Below, piece by piece: positions 40,859 through 50,716 of a stretch of DNA of 64,000 nt (within the stretch, counting starts at the first letter, position 1; each line of letters starts with the position of its first letter). Position numbers and translations under genes: made by a program. The DNA comes from an uncultured Mycoplasmataceae bacterium (GTDB lineage Bacteria > Bacillota_I > Bacilli_A > Mycoplasmatales > Mycoplasmoidaceae). Under the pieces are notes generated by a model that worked only from the letters and a program-made list of their open reading frames with translations, ran no database searches and was not told where the DNA came from. The stretch spans positions 62,001 through 126,000 of the forward strand of contig CASDPP010000001.1 of the NCBI GenBank assembly GCA_949282725.1, read 5' to 3'.

Positions 40859-42529
40859 ATGTTTTTTTCTTCTAATCCAATAGAATTAATTAGAAAAAGT
40901 TTATTAAGTACGATTAAAGAAGTTTTAGTCAAAAATAAGATTTTTGATTTAGACTTAAATGCTTTGCAATTATCTAAATCTAAATCAATTAAGTTTGGTA
41001 ATTATTCAACTAATTTTTTATTAAAATTACCTTTAGAAAAACAAAAAATATTTAATATTGCTCAAGATATAATTAGAAATTTAAATAAAAAAATTTTTAA
41101 AAAAGCAGAATTTATTAAACCTGGTTTTTTAAATTTATGAATTGAAGATCAATTTTATAAAAAAACAATTTATGACATTAATAATGCAAAAGAAAAATAT
41201 GGTTACTCAAAATCAAAAAACTTATTTTATAATTTAGAATTTATTTCTGCTAACCCTACAGGACTATTACATATAGGACACGCTAGAAATGCAGCAATTG
41301 GTGATTCATTAGCAAGAATATGAAAAGCTAATGGGATTAAAGTTAATCGTGAATATTATATTAATGATGCAGGTAATCAAATTAAAAAATTAGGTATGTC
41401 TACATTAGTTAGATATCGTCAATTATTTGATAAAAAAGATAATTTACCAGAAGATTCGTATCACGGTAAAGAAATTATTGACATTGCTCAAGAATTAAAA
41501 AATAAATATGGAGATAAATTTTTAAAATTAGAGTGAAATGAAAATGAAATTTTAAATGATAAGAGTAAATTTGTTGAAACATTTGCAAAAAATTATATGT
41601 TAAACATTATTAAAGAAACATTAAAAAAATTTAATGTGGAAATGGATATTTGATTTTCTGAAACAGATTTATATGTAAAAAATATTATTAAACATACATT
41701 AAAAGAAATATCAAAATTTACTTATAAAAAAGATGATGCAACATGACTAAAAACAACAGAGTTTGGTGATGATAAAGACCGAGTTCTTGTTAAGTCAAAT
41801 AAAGATTATACTTATTTTTTACCTGATATAGCTTATCATATGGTGAAATTTTCTAGAGGATATGATAAATGTTTTAATATATGAGGATCAGATCATATGT
41901 CATATGCTGAACGTATGAAAATAGCTATTCAAATGTTAGGGTATAAACCAGAACAACTAGTTGTTTTAATTATGCAAATGGTGCGTCTTGTTAAAAACGG
42001 GCAAGAATTTAAAATGTCAAAACGAACAGGTAATTCTTTAACATTAGAAGACATAGTTGAATTAATTGGTGTAGGTCCTTCACGATGATTTTTAGTATCA
42101 TCACCAATTTCATCACACTTAGAAATTGATGTTGATAAAGTAAAAGAAAGATCATCTACTAATTCATATTTTTATGTTCAATATGCACATGCAAGAATAA
42201 ATCAAATTATAAATAAAGCAAAAAATAAAGCCACACAACCTATTAGTTTAGATTTATTAAACTCAGATATTGAGTTAGAAATAATTGACCAATTAAATTA
42301 TTTTATGCAAACAATTGAAATTGTATCTTCTTCATATGAAATAAACAAGTTAAATATTTACTTATATAATTTAGCTAAGATATTTCATTCATATTATTCT
42401 TCGGTAAAAATTATTGATGAATCAAACGAAAAACTAATAAGACAAAGATTGTTTTTATTAAATTCAATTAAATGAATTATTAAAAACGGCTTACAATTAT
42501 TAGGTATAGAAACATTAGATTCAATGTAA
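40859..42529 (+). CDS. argS: Arginyl-tRNA synthetase
   Basis: 556 residues. N-terminal Add-1 domain, then the class I signature [23 protein letters not shown] (near residue 137) and KMSKRTGN (near 384; class I Lys loop, present here though degenerate in some ArgS). The C-terminal anticodon-binding domain ends in the typical [10 protein letters not shown]. Charges tRNA-Arg; a tRNA-Arg(ACG) gene is in this window. It follows the CNNM gene after 12 bases and is followed by a membrane-protein gene after 2. Confidence 0.95.
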
Positions 42530-42531
42530 AT

Positions 42532-44280
42532 ATGTTTGTTGATTGAAGAACAGGTTTGGATTTTATCCCATTATTAACATTTTTCCTATTAATAGTTATA
42601 TTTTTTATTTCAGGTATATTTTCTGGATATAAAAAAGCACTATATTATGGAATATTCAACGTGATTTTCTTTCTAATTGGATGAATTATCACAATTGAAT
42701 TAGGAGATCAAATAATTAATTGAATATTAAGCTTTTTTACAATTGACCAATCAGTTATAACCAATGATGAAATAGTTCAACTAGTAAAACCATTTTTAGG
42801 AATAATTCTTTATTTTATATTTGCTTTCTTTGGATATTTATTAATTGGTTTGCCATTATATCACCTTATTTTTGCTAAGTTATTTAGAATGGGAAAATAT
42901 GATAAAAAATCAAAAAAATATTTAGAATATTGTAAAAAACACAACATTAAACCAGAAATAGATACAAAAAAAGATTACAAAAAATATCGTGTTTTATCTA
43001 GATCTTTTGGAGGAATATTTTCATTACTATTAAATGTCCAAAATATTTGTATTACTACAGAATTAGCTTATGTAGGTTCAACACAATCTATTACTATAAA
43101 ATTTAATAAATTACAACAATCAATCTTTAATTTAACAAATTCATTCAATAATTTATTTACCGGATACACTGATAATTTATATGAAGACGCATCAAGTGCT
43201 ATAGCGGCACTACAATTATTACAAAATGATCCTGATACAGGAACACCTTTATATAATTGTCTTTTTACACCAATTCAAGATTTAATAAATGGTGTTACAA
43301 AATATGTAGAGGCACCTATTTTTACTTTAGAACAAGTGACATCTATTGAAAACTTATTTAATAATTTCCAATTTAGCCAAGAAGAAAAATTAACAAAATA
43401 TTTAAATGATTTAGTAGCTAGTGATGATTACTATGATATATATTTATCATTTTTAAAGAAAAACATAACATTTGATACAAAAATAAAATATGATCAATTT
43501 CTTGCAATTCAAAAGATTTTTCATACTTTTATTAATGGTTCAATGATAAACATTTCTACTTTAGGAACATCATATGCAATAAATGAATATAAAGTTAATC
43601 CTTCAAATTTTAAAAAGCTTAAAGTTAATGAAAAAGTTTTAAATTTTCTTTCTGATTTGTTTATTGATATGTTTGATTCCTCATCAGGGTCACCTGAACA
43701 AATTAAAACTGCATCGAAATCACTATTTGGTGTATTTTTTGATATTGAGCCACCAAAAACACTATTATATAGTATTAGCCCATGTTCAGAATTTAATAAA
43801 GAAGTAGCACAAATAACATCTATAACTGATCTTTTTCCTAGTCAAAAAAACAATTTTATATTAGCATCAGGAACAGAACAAAACCCATATTTAATACCAC
43901 TGCAATTATTTTATTTAAAAGATCAACAATCAGGAACAATTAGTATAAACGATTCAATTATTCTTACTGATATGTATAATTGATGATCATTTTTTGTTCA
44001 GTCTAGTGATTTTGATTATTACTCAACTGATTTAACTTATACATTAGATATTGATGAGTCTGCTACACTAGAACAATATATTTCATTCAAAACAACAAAT
44101 GATGATAATACAGTTTTACCTTCATTTGGTGTTAGTCATTTATCTAGTCCAATCTCTTTAGAGTTATATAATTCTTTAGTAGCTACACCAATTAAATTTA
44201 AAATTACAATAAAAGCAATAAACTCTTCATCAATAGAAGTAGCTTCAAAAAACATATATTTTCAATTAGCAGTTTTATAA
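42532..44280 (+). CDS. Membrane protein with CvpA-like N-terminus
   Basis: 582 residues. Residues 1-115 hold three hydrophobic segments; the first part (FFISGIFSGYKKALYYGIFN) resembles CvpA-family proteins. A basic, cytoplasmic-looking loop (KYDKKSKKYLEYCKKH) follows, then a fourth hydrophobic stretch near 150-175 and about 400 mostly polar residues, rich in Asn/Ser/Thr and likely outside the cell. No catalytic motif seen. It lies 2 bases after argS and directly abuts the phosphopantetheinyl transferase gene (TAA then ATG). Function unknown; CvpA assignment is a weak pattern match. Confidence 0.65.
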
Positions 44281-44751
44281 ATGTTTAAATTAGAACAAAA
44301 TCAAATATATTATTTCGATTTTAACGATGAATTAGAAAAAAAAACAAAAAGAGATAAAATCTTACAAACAATTGATAAAAAACTCTCTTATTGTTTTTCT
44401 TATACAGATTTTTACGGATTATTTATTTATTCAAAAAATAATATTGGAATTGATATAACTAAAGTCAAAAATGATTGTAATTTATCAAGATACATAAAAA
44501 ATATTAATCATAAATTTGGATTAGATTTAGATCAAAAAAAGACTTTTGTTTTTTGAACTCGATATGAATCTTTATATAAAGTATCAAAAATAATTTTAAA
44601 TAATAAAAATGATTATTTTAATAATAGTGTATTTATTAAAAATAAAAAATATTTATTTCAAAACTTCAACTGAAAAAAAGATTACTTAGTTTGTTTATGC
44701 TACCCAGAAAAATTAAAAATAAATAATACAATAAAAAAAATAACTTTTTAA
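44281..44751 (+). CDS. Sfp/HetI-type 4'-phosphopantetheinyl transferase (short)
   Basis: 156 residues. It would move phosphopantetheine from CoA to a carrier protein such as ACP. Motif NIGIDITKVKN near residue 57 matches the magnesium-binding (V/I)G(I/V)DIE of Sfp-type enzymes, and FWTRYESLYKVS near residue 93 matches W-x-x-KE-S-x-x-K with Arg-Tyr in place of Lys. The preceding SYCFSYTDFYGLFIYS corresponds to the SxSH strand of the family, with Tyr for His. Smaller than Sfp (about 220) and unlike AcpS, whose GIDI is at the very N-terminus. Abuts the upstream gene and ends in a terminator. Confidence 0.6.
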
Positions 44752-44764
44752 AGTTATTTTTTTT
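44733..44764. terminator. Bidirectional terminator between convergent genes
   Basis: A/T-flanked stem AAATAACTT/AAGTTATTT extended by A-run and T-run, loop TTTA. It holds the stop codons of the transferase gene (plus) and the Cys-motif peptide gene (minus). Confidence 0.7.
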
Positions 44765-44909
44765 CTTTTTTAATTTTTGTAAAAGATGTACAAACTCCTG
44801 TTCCATCACAACATCTAGTATTTTTTGAGTTTGGATCATTATCTAAATCTTTTATAAACTGTTCAATATCTTTTTGATTGATAGATATATTTTTTTTAGT
44901 ATTATTCAT
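44754..44909 (-). CDS. 51-residue peptide with CCxxxGxC motif
   Basis: Small gene; begins 8 bases inside the end of the metallo-beta-lactamase gene, so it is probably translated by coupling. A charged helical N-terminus (NISINQKDIEQFIKDLDNDPN) is followed by RCCDGTGVCTSF and a basic tail. The three cysteines in CCDGTGVC could bind metal or take part in thiol chemistry; no family recognised. The absence of a signal peptide argues for a cytosolic protein. Support is codon pattern, coupling and a terminator placed at its stop. Could be a chance reading frame, though the motif density makes that less likely. Confidence 0.55.
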   Translation of the reverse strand: MNNTKKNISINQKDIEQFIKDLDNDPNSKNTRCCDGTGVCTSFTKIKKEKK

Positions 44910-45546
44910 AATCATTATTAATTATACTATTTAGTAAATTATTATGTTTTTTAATGATCTTTAATTTTTCTCCATACGTTCCATGTCCTGGCAAAATTAT
45001 ATAATTATCATTAACCTTACTAATAGTTTTAATAGATTTTATTAAATCTTTTAAATTAGAAAACATTAAATCATATCTTCCGATTGAATCTGTAAAAATT
45101 GTATCACCAGTGAATAAATAATTTTCATAAGCAATGCAAACACCTCCTGGTGTATGTCCTGGTGTATGAAATATTTTAAAATTAAATTCTGCAATATTTA
45201 ATTTGTCTTGTAAAAAATAATGAATATTTAGTTTTTTATAATCTATTTTGAAATTTCTAACAAGTTGTTTGTTTTCAACATCTAAAATATTTTTTTCATT
45301 TTCATTAATATAAATTGGAATAGAAGATAATTTTTCAATATCTATAATATGATCAAAATGTGCATGAGTTAAAATTAAAGCAATCAATTTAAGATTATTT
45401 TTCTTTAAAAAAATATTAATATCATTTCAATTATTTGCAACATCAATCAAAACAGCTTGTTTGTTATGAATAATTAAATAAGAATTATTATTCATTAATT
45501 TTTCATCACTAAAAATAACAAGATTATTAAATTTTTGATCTATCAT
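44902..45546 (-). CDS. Metallo-beta-lactamase-fold hydrolase (GloB/YcbL-like)
   Basis: 214 residues. Metal motifs in order: LTHAHFDHI (about 57), HTPGHTPGG (about 127), LFTGDTIF (about 145) and LPGHGT (about 187), typical of the glyoxalase II-like branch. It probably hydrolyses a thioester or related substrate in the cytosol, but the substrate is open. One in-frame TGA codes for Trp near residue 38. It starts one base after the aminotransferase stop and overlaps the Cys peptide. The neighbours suggest a link to sulfur chemistry, which is inference. Confidence 0.88.
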
Positions 45547-45547
45547 T

Positions 45548-46732
45548 TTATTTAAATTCTTTTATTAAACGTTTTACTAATTCAATAATGTTTTCTTTAG
45601 AAATAGCAAAATTAATTCTTAATAATAATTTTGTTTGAGGATCCTTGTCATCAGATGTTTCATGAGAACCTAATGTTGCATCAATTTTAATTTTATTAAT
45701 TCTAGTTTCAAGTTCTTTTTCAGATTTAACACAATTTGAAAAATCTAAATCAACCACAAAACACGAATTAATAGATAAACAATTAATTTTCGTTTTAGTT
45801 GTTAATTCATGATAAATGTATTGATAATTTTGTTCAATGTTTTTATTAAATTCCTTTGATCAATTAAAGCATTTAGGGTTTGTATATGCTTCTACTAGAG
45901 CAGGAAGTAAAATAGGTCTTGTTGAATTATGAAAAAAATAACTATCATACAATTTTTTAATCTTTTGTCCTATTTGATTATCTTCATAATACAAATAACC
46001 AAATTGCATTCCACCCATGTTAAATGTTTTTAATGAACTAGAACAAACTATACCACATTTTTTAGCTTCAGGGCAAGAGTTTAAGAATGAATGAAAAGTT
46101 GTTTTACTAAAAGTTAAATCAGCTCATATTTCATCAGAAATAACTTTAACATTATATTTTAGGGCTAATTTTGCAATTCTTGATAATTCACCTTTTGTTC
46201 ATACTCTACCAAGCGGATTATGTGGTGAGCACAAAATATAAATCTTATTATTTTCATCTTTAAATTGTTTTTCTAATAACTGTCAATCAATAACATAGTT
46301 ATTGATTTCATAATCATATTTTAAACGGTTAATAACTTGTTTTCTTTCAAAAACTTGTTCGTTGAAAGATTCAATAAATATAGGATAAGCCGGAGTTGAA
46401 ATTATTACTCCATCATTTTTATTAGAAAAAGCTCTTATACATATCCCAATCGCTTGAACAACACCATTTGTGAATAAAAGATTGCCATGTTTAATTGAAA
46501 TATTGTGTCTTTTTTTGTATCATTGTTCAATTGCTTTTTGTAATTTTAATTTTTCATCTAAATAAATAAAATAACCGTTATTAGCAACTTGTTTAATTTT
46601 ATCTAAAATAGGTTTTGGAGACTTACAATCAGCATCAGCAATAGTTAGCATTAATCAATTAGAACCTTTAATGTTTTGATATCTTCTTCCATATTTATTT
46701 TTAATCAAGAAATTATTATCAAATTTAATCAT
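45548..46732 (-). CDS. PLP-dependent C-S lyase/aminotransferase (MalY/PatB family)
   Basis: 394 residues, fold-type I. Motifs: SNWLMLTIADADCKSPKPI at the N-terminus (MalY/PatB W-x-AD-D), CSPHNPLGRVWT (substrate-binding Asn), ISDEIWADL (PLP-binding Asp) and SSLKTFNMGGMQFGY with the PLP-lysine. This subfamily commonly cleaves cystathionine or cysteine S-conjugates, giving a thiol, pyruvate and ammonia. Several TGA Trp codons. It lies 4 bases after the protease lipoprotein gene and one before the hydrolase gene. An aminotransferase role cannot be excluded. Confidence 0.88.
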
Positions 46733-46736
46733 AAAA

Positions 46737-47654
46737 CTATTTATTTATTAGATCATTAATTACATTTACAGATTGACCTGTAGTATATTGTGAATAAAAA
46801 GTAGCAAATGATCCATAAAAATTATTGTATCGATCTAATGAACCTCCTCAATATATTCCCATACATTGGTAATTATCATTAATTACCAATGAGCCACTTG
46901 AACCACCTGTAAGTTTATATAAAGAATAATCTATTGGATCTATATAACAGTTTGTTTGATAAGTATAATAAATTGGTTTTTGTTTAGTTAATTCAATTTT
47001 TTCGTTCTCAAAAATCATATAGATTTGTGATTTTAATGAATAAAATTTTGTTAATGGTTTTGCTTGCGATGTTGCAGGATAACCTGCTAAATAAATATTT
47101 CCATCATATTTTATAATCTCTTGAGGGTTATAAAAATTTAATAATGTTTGATCTTGATTTAAATACGAATCTATTTTATCTAACTTGGTATGTCACTTTA
47201 AAGAATTGTATAGGAAACTAAAATCTACATCAAAAGATGATACATCCATGTATACATCGAATTCTCAATTGGTGATTATAGCATTGATATCTTGTTGAGA
47301 AGTTTTGGTTGTTAATTCATCATAATTAGCAAAATCTAGACCTGAACCATCATAATTTTCTGTTTGAAAATTAGCATAAATTGCTTCAGAATTAATGATT
47401 TTTGAAATAACATGATAATTTGTTAATAAACGATATTTATGAGCGTCTAATTTTTTTGCAAATCACGCAGTACCGATAGTAACTGTAAGATCGTTTTTTC
47501 CAAAAATAGAGATTGTATGATCTGAAATATAATCAACGTATTTTTGATATTTTTTATAAGAACTATTAAAACACGAACAACTAATTAAAGGAAGAATTGA
47601 TATTGTACCAACTAATAATGATTTGAAAAAATAAACAATTTTTTTGGTTTTCAT
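46737..47654 (-). CDS. Trypsin-like serine protease lipoprotein
   Basis: 305 residues. Signal peptide with lipobox ending at Cys26 (LISC). The core shows a trypsin-fold triad: His81 in LLTNYHVIS, an Asp in DVDFSFLY near 144, and Ser253 in TGGSSGSLVI. GTAWFAKK precedes the His as the family's first strand. Such lipoproteins, often annotated DUF31 or Mycoplasma Ig-protease-like, act on host proteins, including immunoglobulin in studied cases; this gene is shorter and could have another target. It is the first gene of a four-gene minus-strand operon, read divergently from rpsO. Confidence 0.82.
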
Positions 47655-47722
47655 ATCTATGAATATTATACTATTTTATGTATAAAATATATTTTTATAA
47701 GTATAATAAATATTAATCTATT

Positions 47723-47992
47723 ATGGCTTTAACAAAACAACAAAAGAAAAACATCATAAAAAAACATTCTGATAATGAAGCAAATACAGGATTAGCTGAA
47801 ACTCAAATAGCTATTCTTACATCAGAAATTAATAATTTATCTGAACATTTAAAAAATAACAAAAAAGATTTTTCTTCAAAAAGAGGATTATTTAAAAAAG
47901 TTTCTTTAAGAAAATCATTATTAAATAATTTAGAAAAAAAAGATATTGAAAGATATCGTAAAATTGTTAAAGAATTAAAATTAAGAAATTAA
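47723..47992 (+). CDS. rpsO: 30S ribosomal protein S15
   Basis: 89 residues, exactly the normal length. HSDNEANTGLAETQIAILTSEINNLSEHLKNNKKDFSSKRGL and LLNNLEKKDIERYRKIVKELKLRN fit S15, which binds the central domain of 16S rRNA. A divergent promoter gap of 68 bases separates it from the protease operon. A hairpin follows its stop. Confidence 0.96.
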   Translation: MALTKQQKKNIIKKHSDNEANTGLAETQIAILTSEINNLSEHLKNNKKDFSSKRGLFKKVSLRKSLLNNLEKKDIERYRKIVKELKLRN

Positions 47993-48020
47993 TTGTTAAT
48001 AATATCTGAATATTAACAAT
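47992..48020 (+). other. Inverted repeat between rpsO and pepF
   Basis: Ten-base perfect stem ATTGTTAATA/TATTAACAAT with a nine-base loop. The following bases (TTCATAATCTTTT) are a poor T-run, so it may be a weak terminator, an attenuator or mRNA-stability element. Confidence 0.45.
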
Positions 48021-48033
48021 TTCATAATCTTTT

Positions 48034-49851
48034 ATGAAAGAAATTAAACAGAATATTTACAATTGAAATTTAGAAGACATTTTAAAATCAAAAAAATTGG
48101 ATGATTTAATTGAAGAATCAAATAATTTAATGGATCAAATAGTTAAAATTCATCCAATATTTTTTAAAACTTTAAATAATTTTAAAAAATGATTAGATAT
48201 TTATGAAAAGTTAGAAATCATACAAAACAGAATCAATAACTACATAAGTAATAAACATAATGAAGATTTATCTAACCCTAAATGACAAGCATATAGTCAA
48301 AAGCTTCTAAAGAAAAGAATGGAATTTAATATTAAAGTATCAAATACAACAAATTTAATATTAGATAACCAATGTACAATTACTAAATATTTAAAAACTA
48401 AAGACTTAAAAAAATACCAAAGACAATTTGATTTGATATTTAGAACTAAAAAACACCGTCTTTCAGATGAACAAGAAAAAATTATTAGTAACTTATCACC
48501 AATTTTTTCTGGTTGAGATGATATATTTACAATCTTAACTGATGTTAGTATTAAATTTAAACCTGCTTTAGATTCAAAGAATAAGTCACATTTAATTTCA
48601 AATCATTCCGATGTATCAAAGCTATTACGTAGTTCTGATCGAAAATTGCGTGAAAATGCATGAATAAATTTTAATAGTGCATATTTTGATTTTAATGAAA
48701 CTTTAACAAAGACACTTTATTACAATTATTTAAATCTTAATTTAATTTCTAAGATTTATAAACACAAATCTTATATTGATGCAACATTATTTGATGATGA
48801 AATAAATGAACAACTATTACAAACTATATATGCAAATGTTAAAAATTTTAAAGATATATATAAGAACTACAAAGAAACTTATAAAAAGATATTAAAAAAT
48901 ATATTAAATTTAGATAAACTTGAACCATGAGATTTATCTTATCCGATATCTGGAATAAATAAAAAAGTTTCAATCCAAGAAGCTACTAAAGTAATTAAAG
49001 AATCTTTAAAAGTACTAGGACAGGATTATTTTAATAATATTAACAAAGCGCTAAATGAAAACTGAATATCTTGGTTACCTAATAAATCTAAAGTGAGTGG
49101 AGCATATTCTATTGGTGGAATAAAAGGCTTAAATAAAATGTATATTCTAATGAATTATGATTATTCATATGACTCAGTGTGCACATTAGCTCATGAATTA
49201 GGTCATTCAATGCATTCATTATACACATTAAAAAAACAAGAAATTTATACCGATTATAAAATCTTTTATGCAGAGATACCATCAAATGTTAATGAAACAC
49301 TTGTTTTATTTAATTTAATTGATAAATATAAAAATGATAAAAAAATGAAAAGATATTTTTTAGATCAAATCATTAGTAATTTTTTTAATAGTACAACAAG
49401 ACAAATTATTTTTTCTAATTTTGAATACGAGGCCTTAAAATTAATTGATCAACATGAACCTTTTACAAAAGATTCATTAATTAATACATATGTTAGAATG
49501 TTAGAAAAATATGAAGGAATAAACGAAAAACAAAAAAATAGAATCACAAAAATTAAACCATATATGTTTAGTTCATCATTAATTCTTAGAATTCCGCATT
49601 TTTATATTGGTAATTTTTATGTATATAAATATGCGATTGGACAAATTGTTGCTTTATTAATTGCTTATAAAATTTATAAAAAAGATAATAAAACAATTGA
49701 GAGATATTTTAAATTTTTACAATCTGGCTCAAGTTTATCACCTATTGATACAATCAAATTGTTAGGAATTGATTTATATAAATCTAAAATTTATTTAGAA
49801 GTTAAAAAAATAATTAAAAACTTATTACTTGAATTTAAAAAAACTATTTAA
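48034..49851 (+). CDS. pepF: Oligoendopeptidase F (M3 metallopeptidase)
   Basis: 605 residues, normal length. The zinc site HELGHSMH is at about residue 389-396, with the third ligand Glu in EIPSNVNETL near 425. IYNWNLEDILKS near the N-terminus is typical of PepF. It degrades short peptides in the cytosol, useful to an organism that imports amino acids as peptides. TGA Trp codons interrupt the gene in the first half. Convergent with tpiA, six bases apart, with no obvious terminator between. Confidence 0.94.
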
Positions 49852-49857
49852 GTTATA

Positions 49858-50634
49858 TTAATTATTTTTTATTGCACTAGAAATGATGTTATAAAATGAT
49901 TTTGCTTTCATTGAAGCACCACCAATTAAGCCACCATCAACATTTTTAAGTTTAAATATTGAATCAGCATTATTTTCATTTACTGATCCGCCATATAAAA
50001 TTCTAATTTTATCAGCATTTTTTCCAAATGATGATTCTAGAATTTTTCTAATTTCTGAACATAAGTTTTCAATTTCTTCTAGTGAAGGAGTTTTTCCTGT
50101 ACCAATTGCTCATATTGGCTCATAAGCAATAATTAAATTAGATAAATCAGAAGGATTTACATCTTTTAAACACTTTATAATTTGTTCTTTAAGTACTGAC
50201 ACAGTATCACCTTTTTCGTATTGTTCAAGAGTTTCACCAATACACAAAATAGGAATCATTTCATTAGATAATAATTTCAATACTTTTTTATTAATTAATT
50301 CATCTGTTTCATGTAAATATTGTCTTACTTCTGAGTGTCCTAGAATAACGTATTTAATTGCAAAATCTTTTAATTGAGAATAAGATATTTGTGAAGTAAA
50401 AGCACCATGATCTTCATAGTGACAATTTTGTGCTCCTATTTGAGTTGATTTAATTAATTTATCATATGCAAAATGTAAACATAAATATGTAGGTGCAACA
50501 CCAAAAGTTACTTTAGAAGTATTAAGTTTTTTATCGCTTTTAATTAAGTGATTAAATTCTTGAGCAAATTTTATAATGTCATTAAATGACATGTTCATTT
50601 TTCAATTACCAAAAACAAATTTATTTCTTTTCAT
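49858..50634 (-). CDS. tpiA: Triosephosphate isomerase
   Basis: 258 residues. It interconverts dihydroxyacetone phosphate and glyceraldehyde-3-phosphate. FGNWKMN (Lys13 region), GAQNCHYEDHGAFTSQIS, VILGHSEVRQ (catalytic His), IAYEPIWAIGTGKTP (catalytic Glu) and ILYGGSVNENN with GLIGGASM give the complete signature. The start is the first ATG, needed for the conserved NWKMN. A TATAAT at 50659-50664 (minus) lies 24 bases upstream. Confidence 0.96.
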
Positions 50635-50658
50635 ACTTTAAAACATTATGATACCTAT

Positions 50659-50664
50659 ATTATA
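50659..50664 (-). promoter_or_regulatory. Probable -10 element for tpiA
   Basis: Reverse strand reads TATAAT 24 bases before the tpiA ATG, just downstream of the terminator that ends the BspA-like gene. Confidence 0.45.
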
Positions 50665-50689
50665 TTAAATAAAATAACCATCATAAATA

Positions 50690-50715
50690 AAAAATAGGGA
50701 CTCATCTCTATTTTT
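50690..50715 (-). terminator. Terminator of the BspA-like gene
   Basis: Eleven-base stem (AAAAATAGAGA on the minus strand with TCCCTATTTTT, one G-T pair), TGAG loop, then a T-rich run in the minus direction. It begins one base after the gene's stop codon. Confidence 0.75.
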
Positions 50716-50716
50716 A

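Noticed and set aside
47655-47722. Regulatory RNA in the divergent gap between the protease operon and rpsO.
   Set aside because: Only 68 AT-rich bases; no hairpin beyond random A/T pairing.
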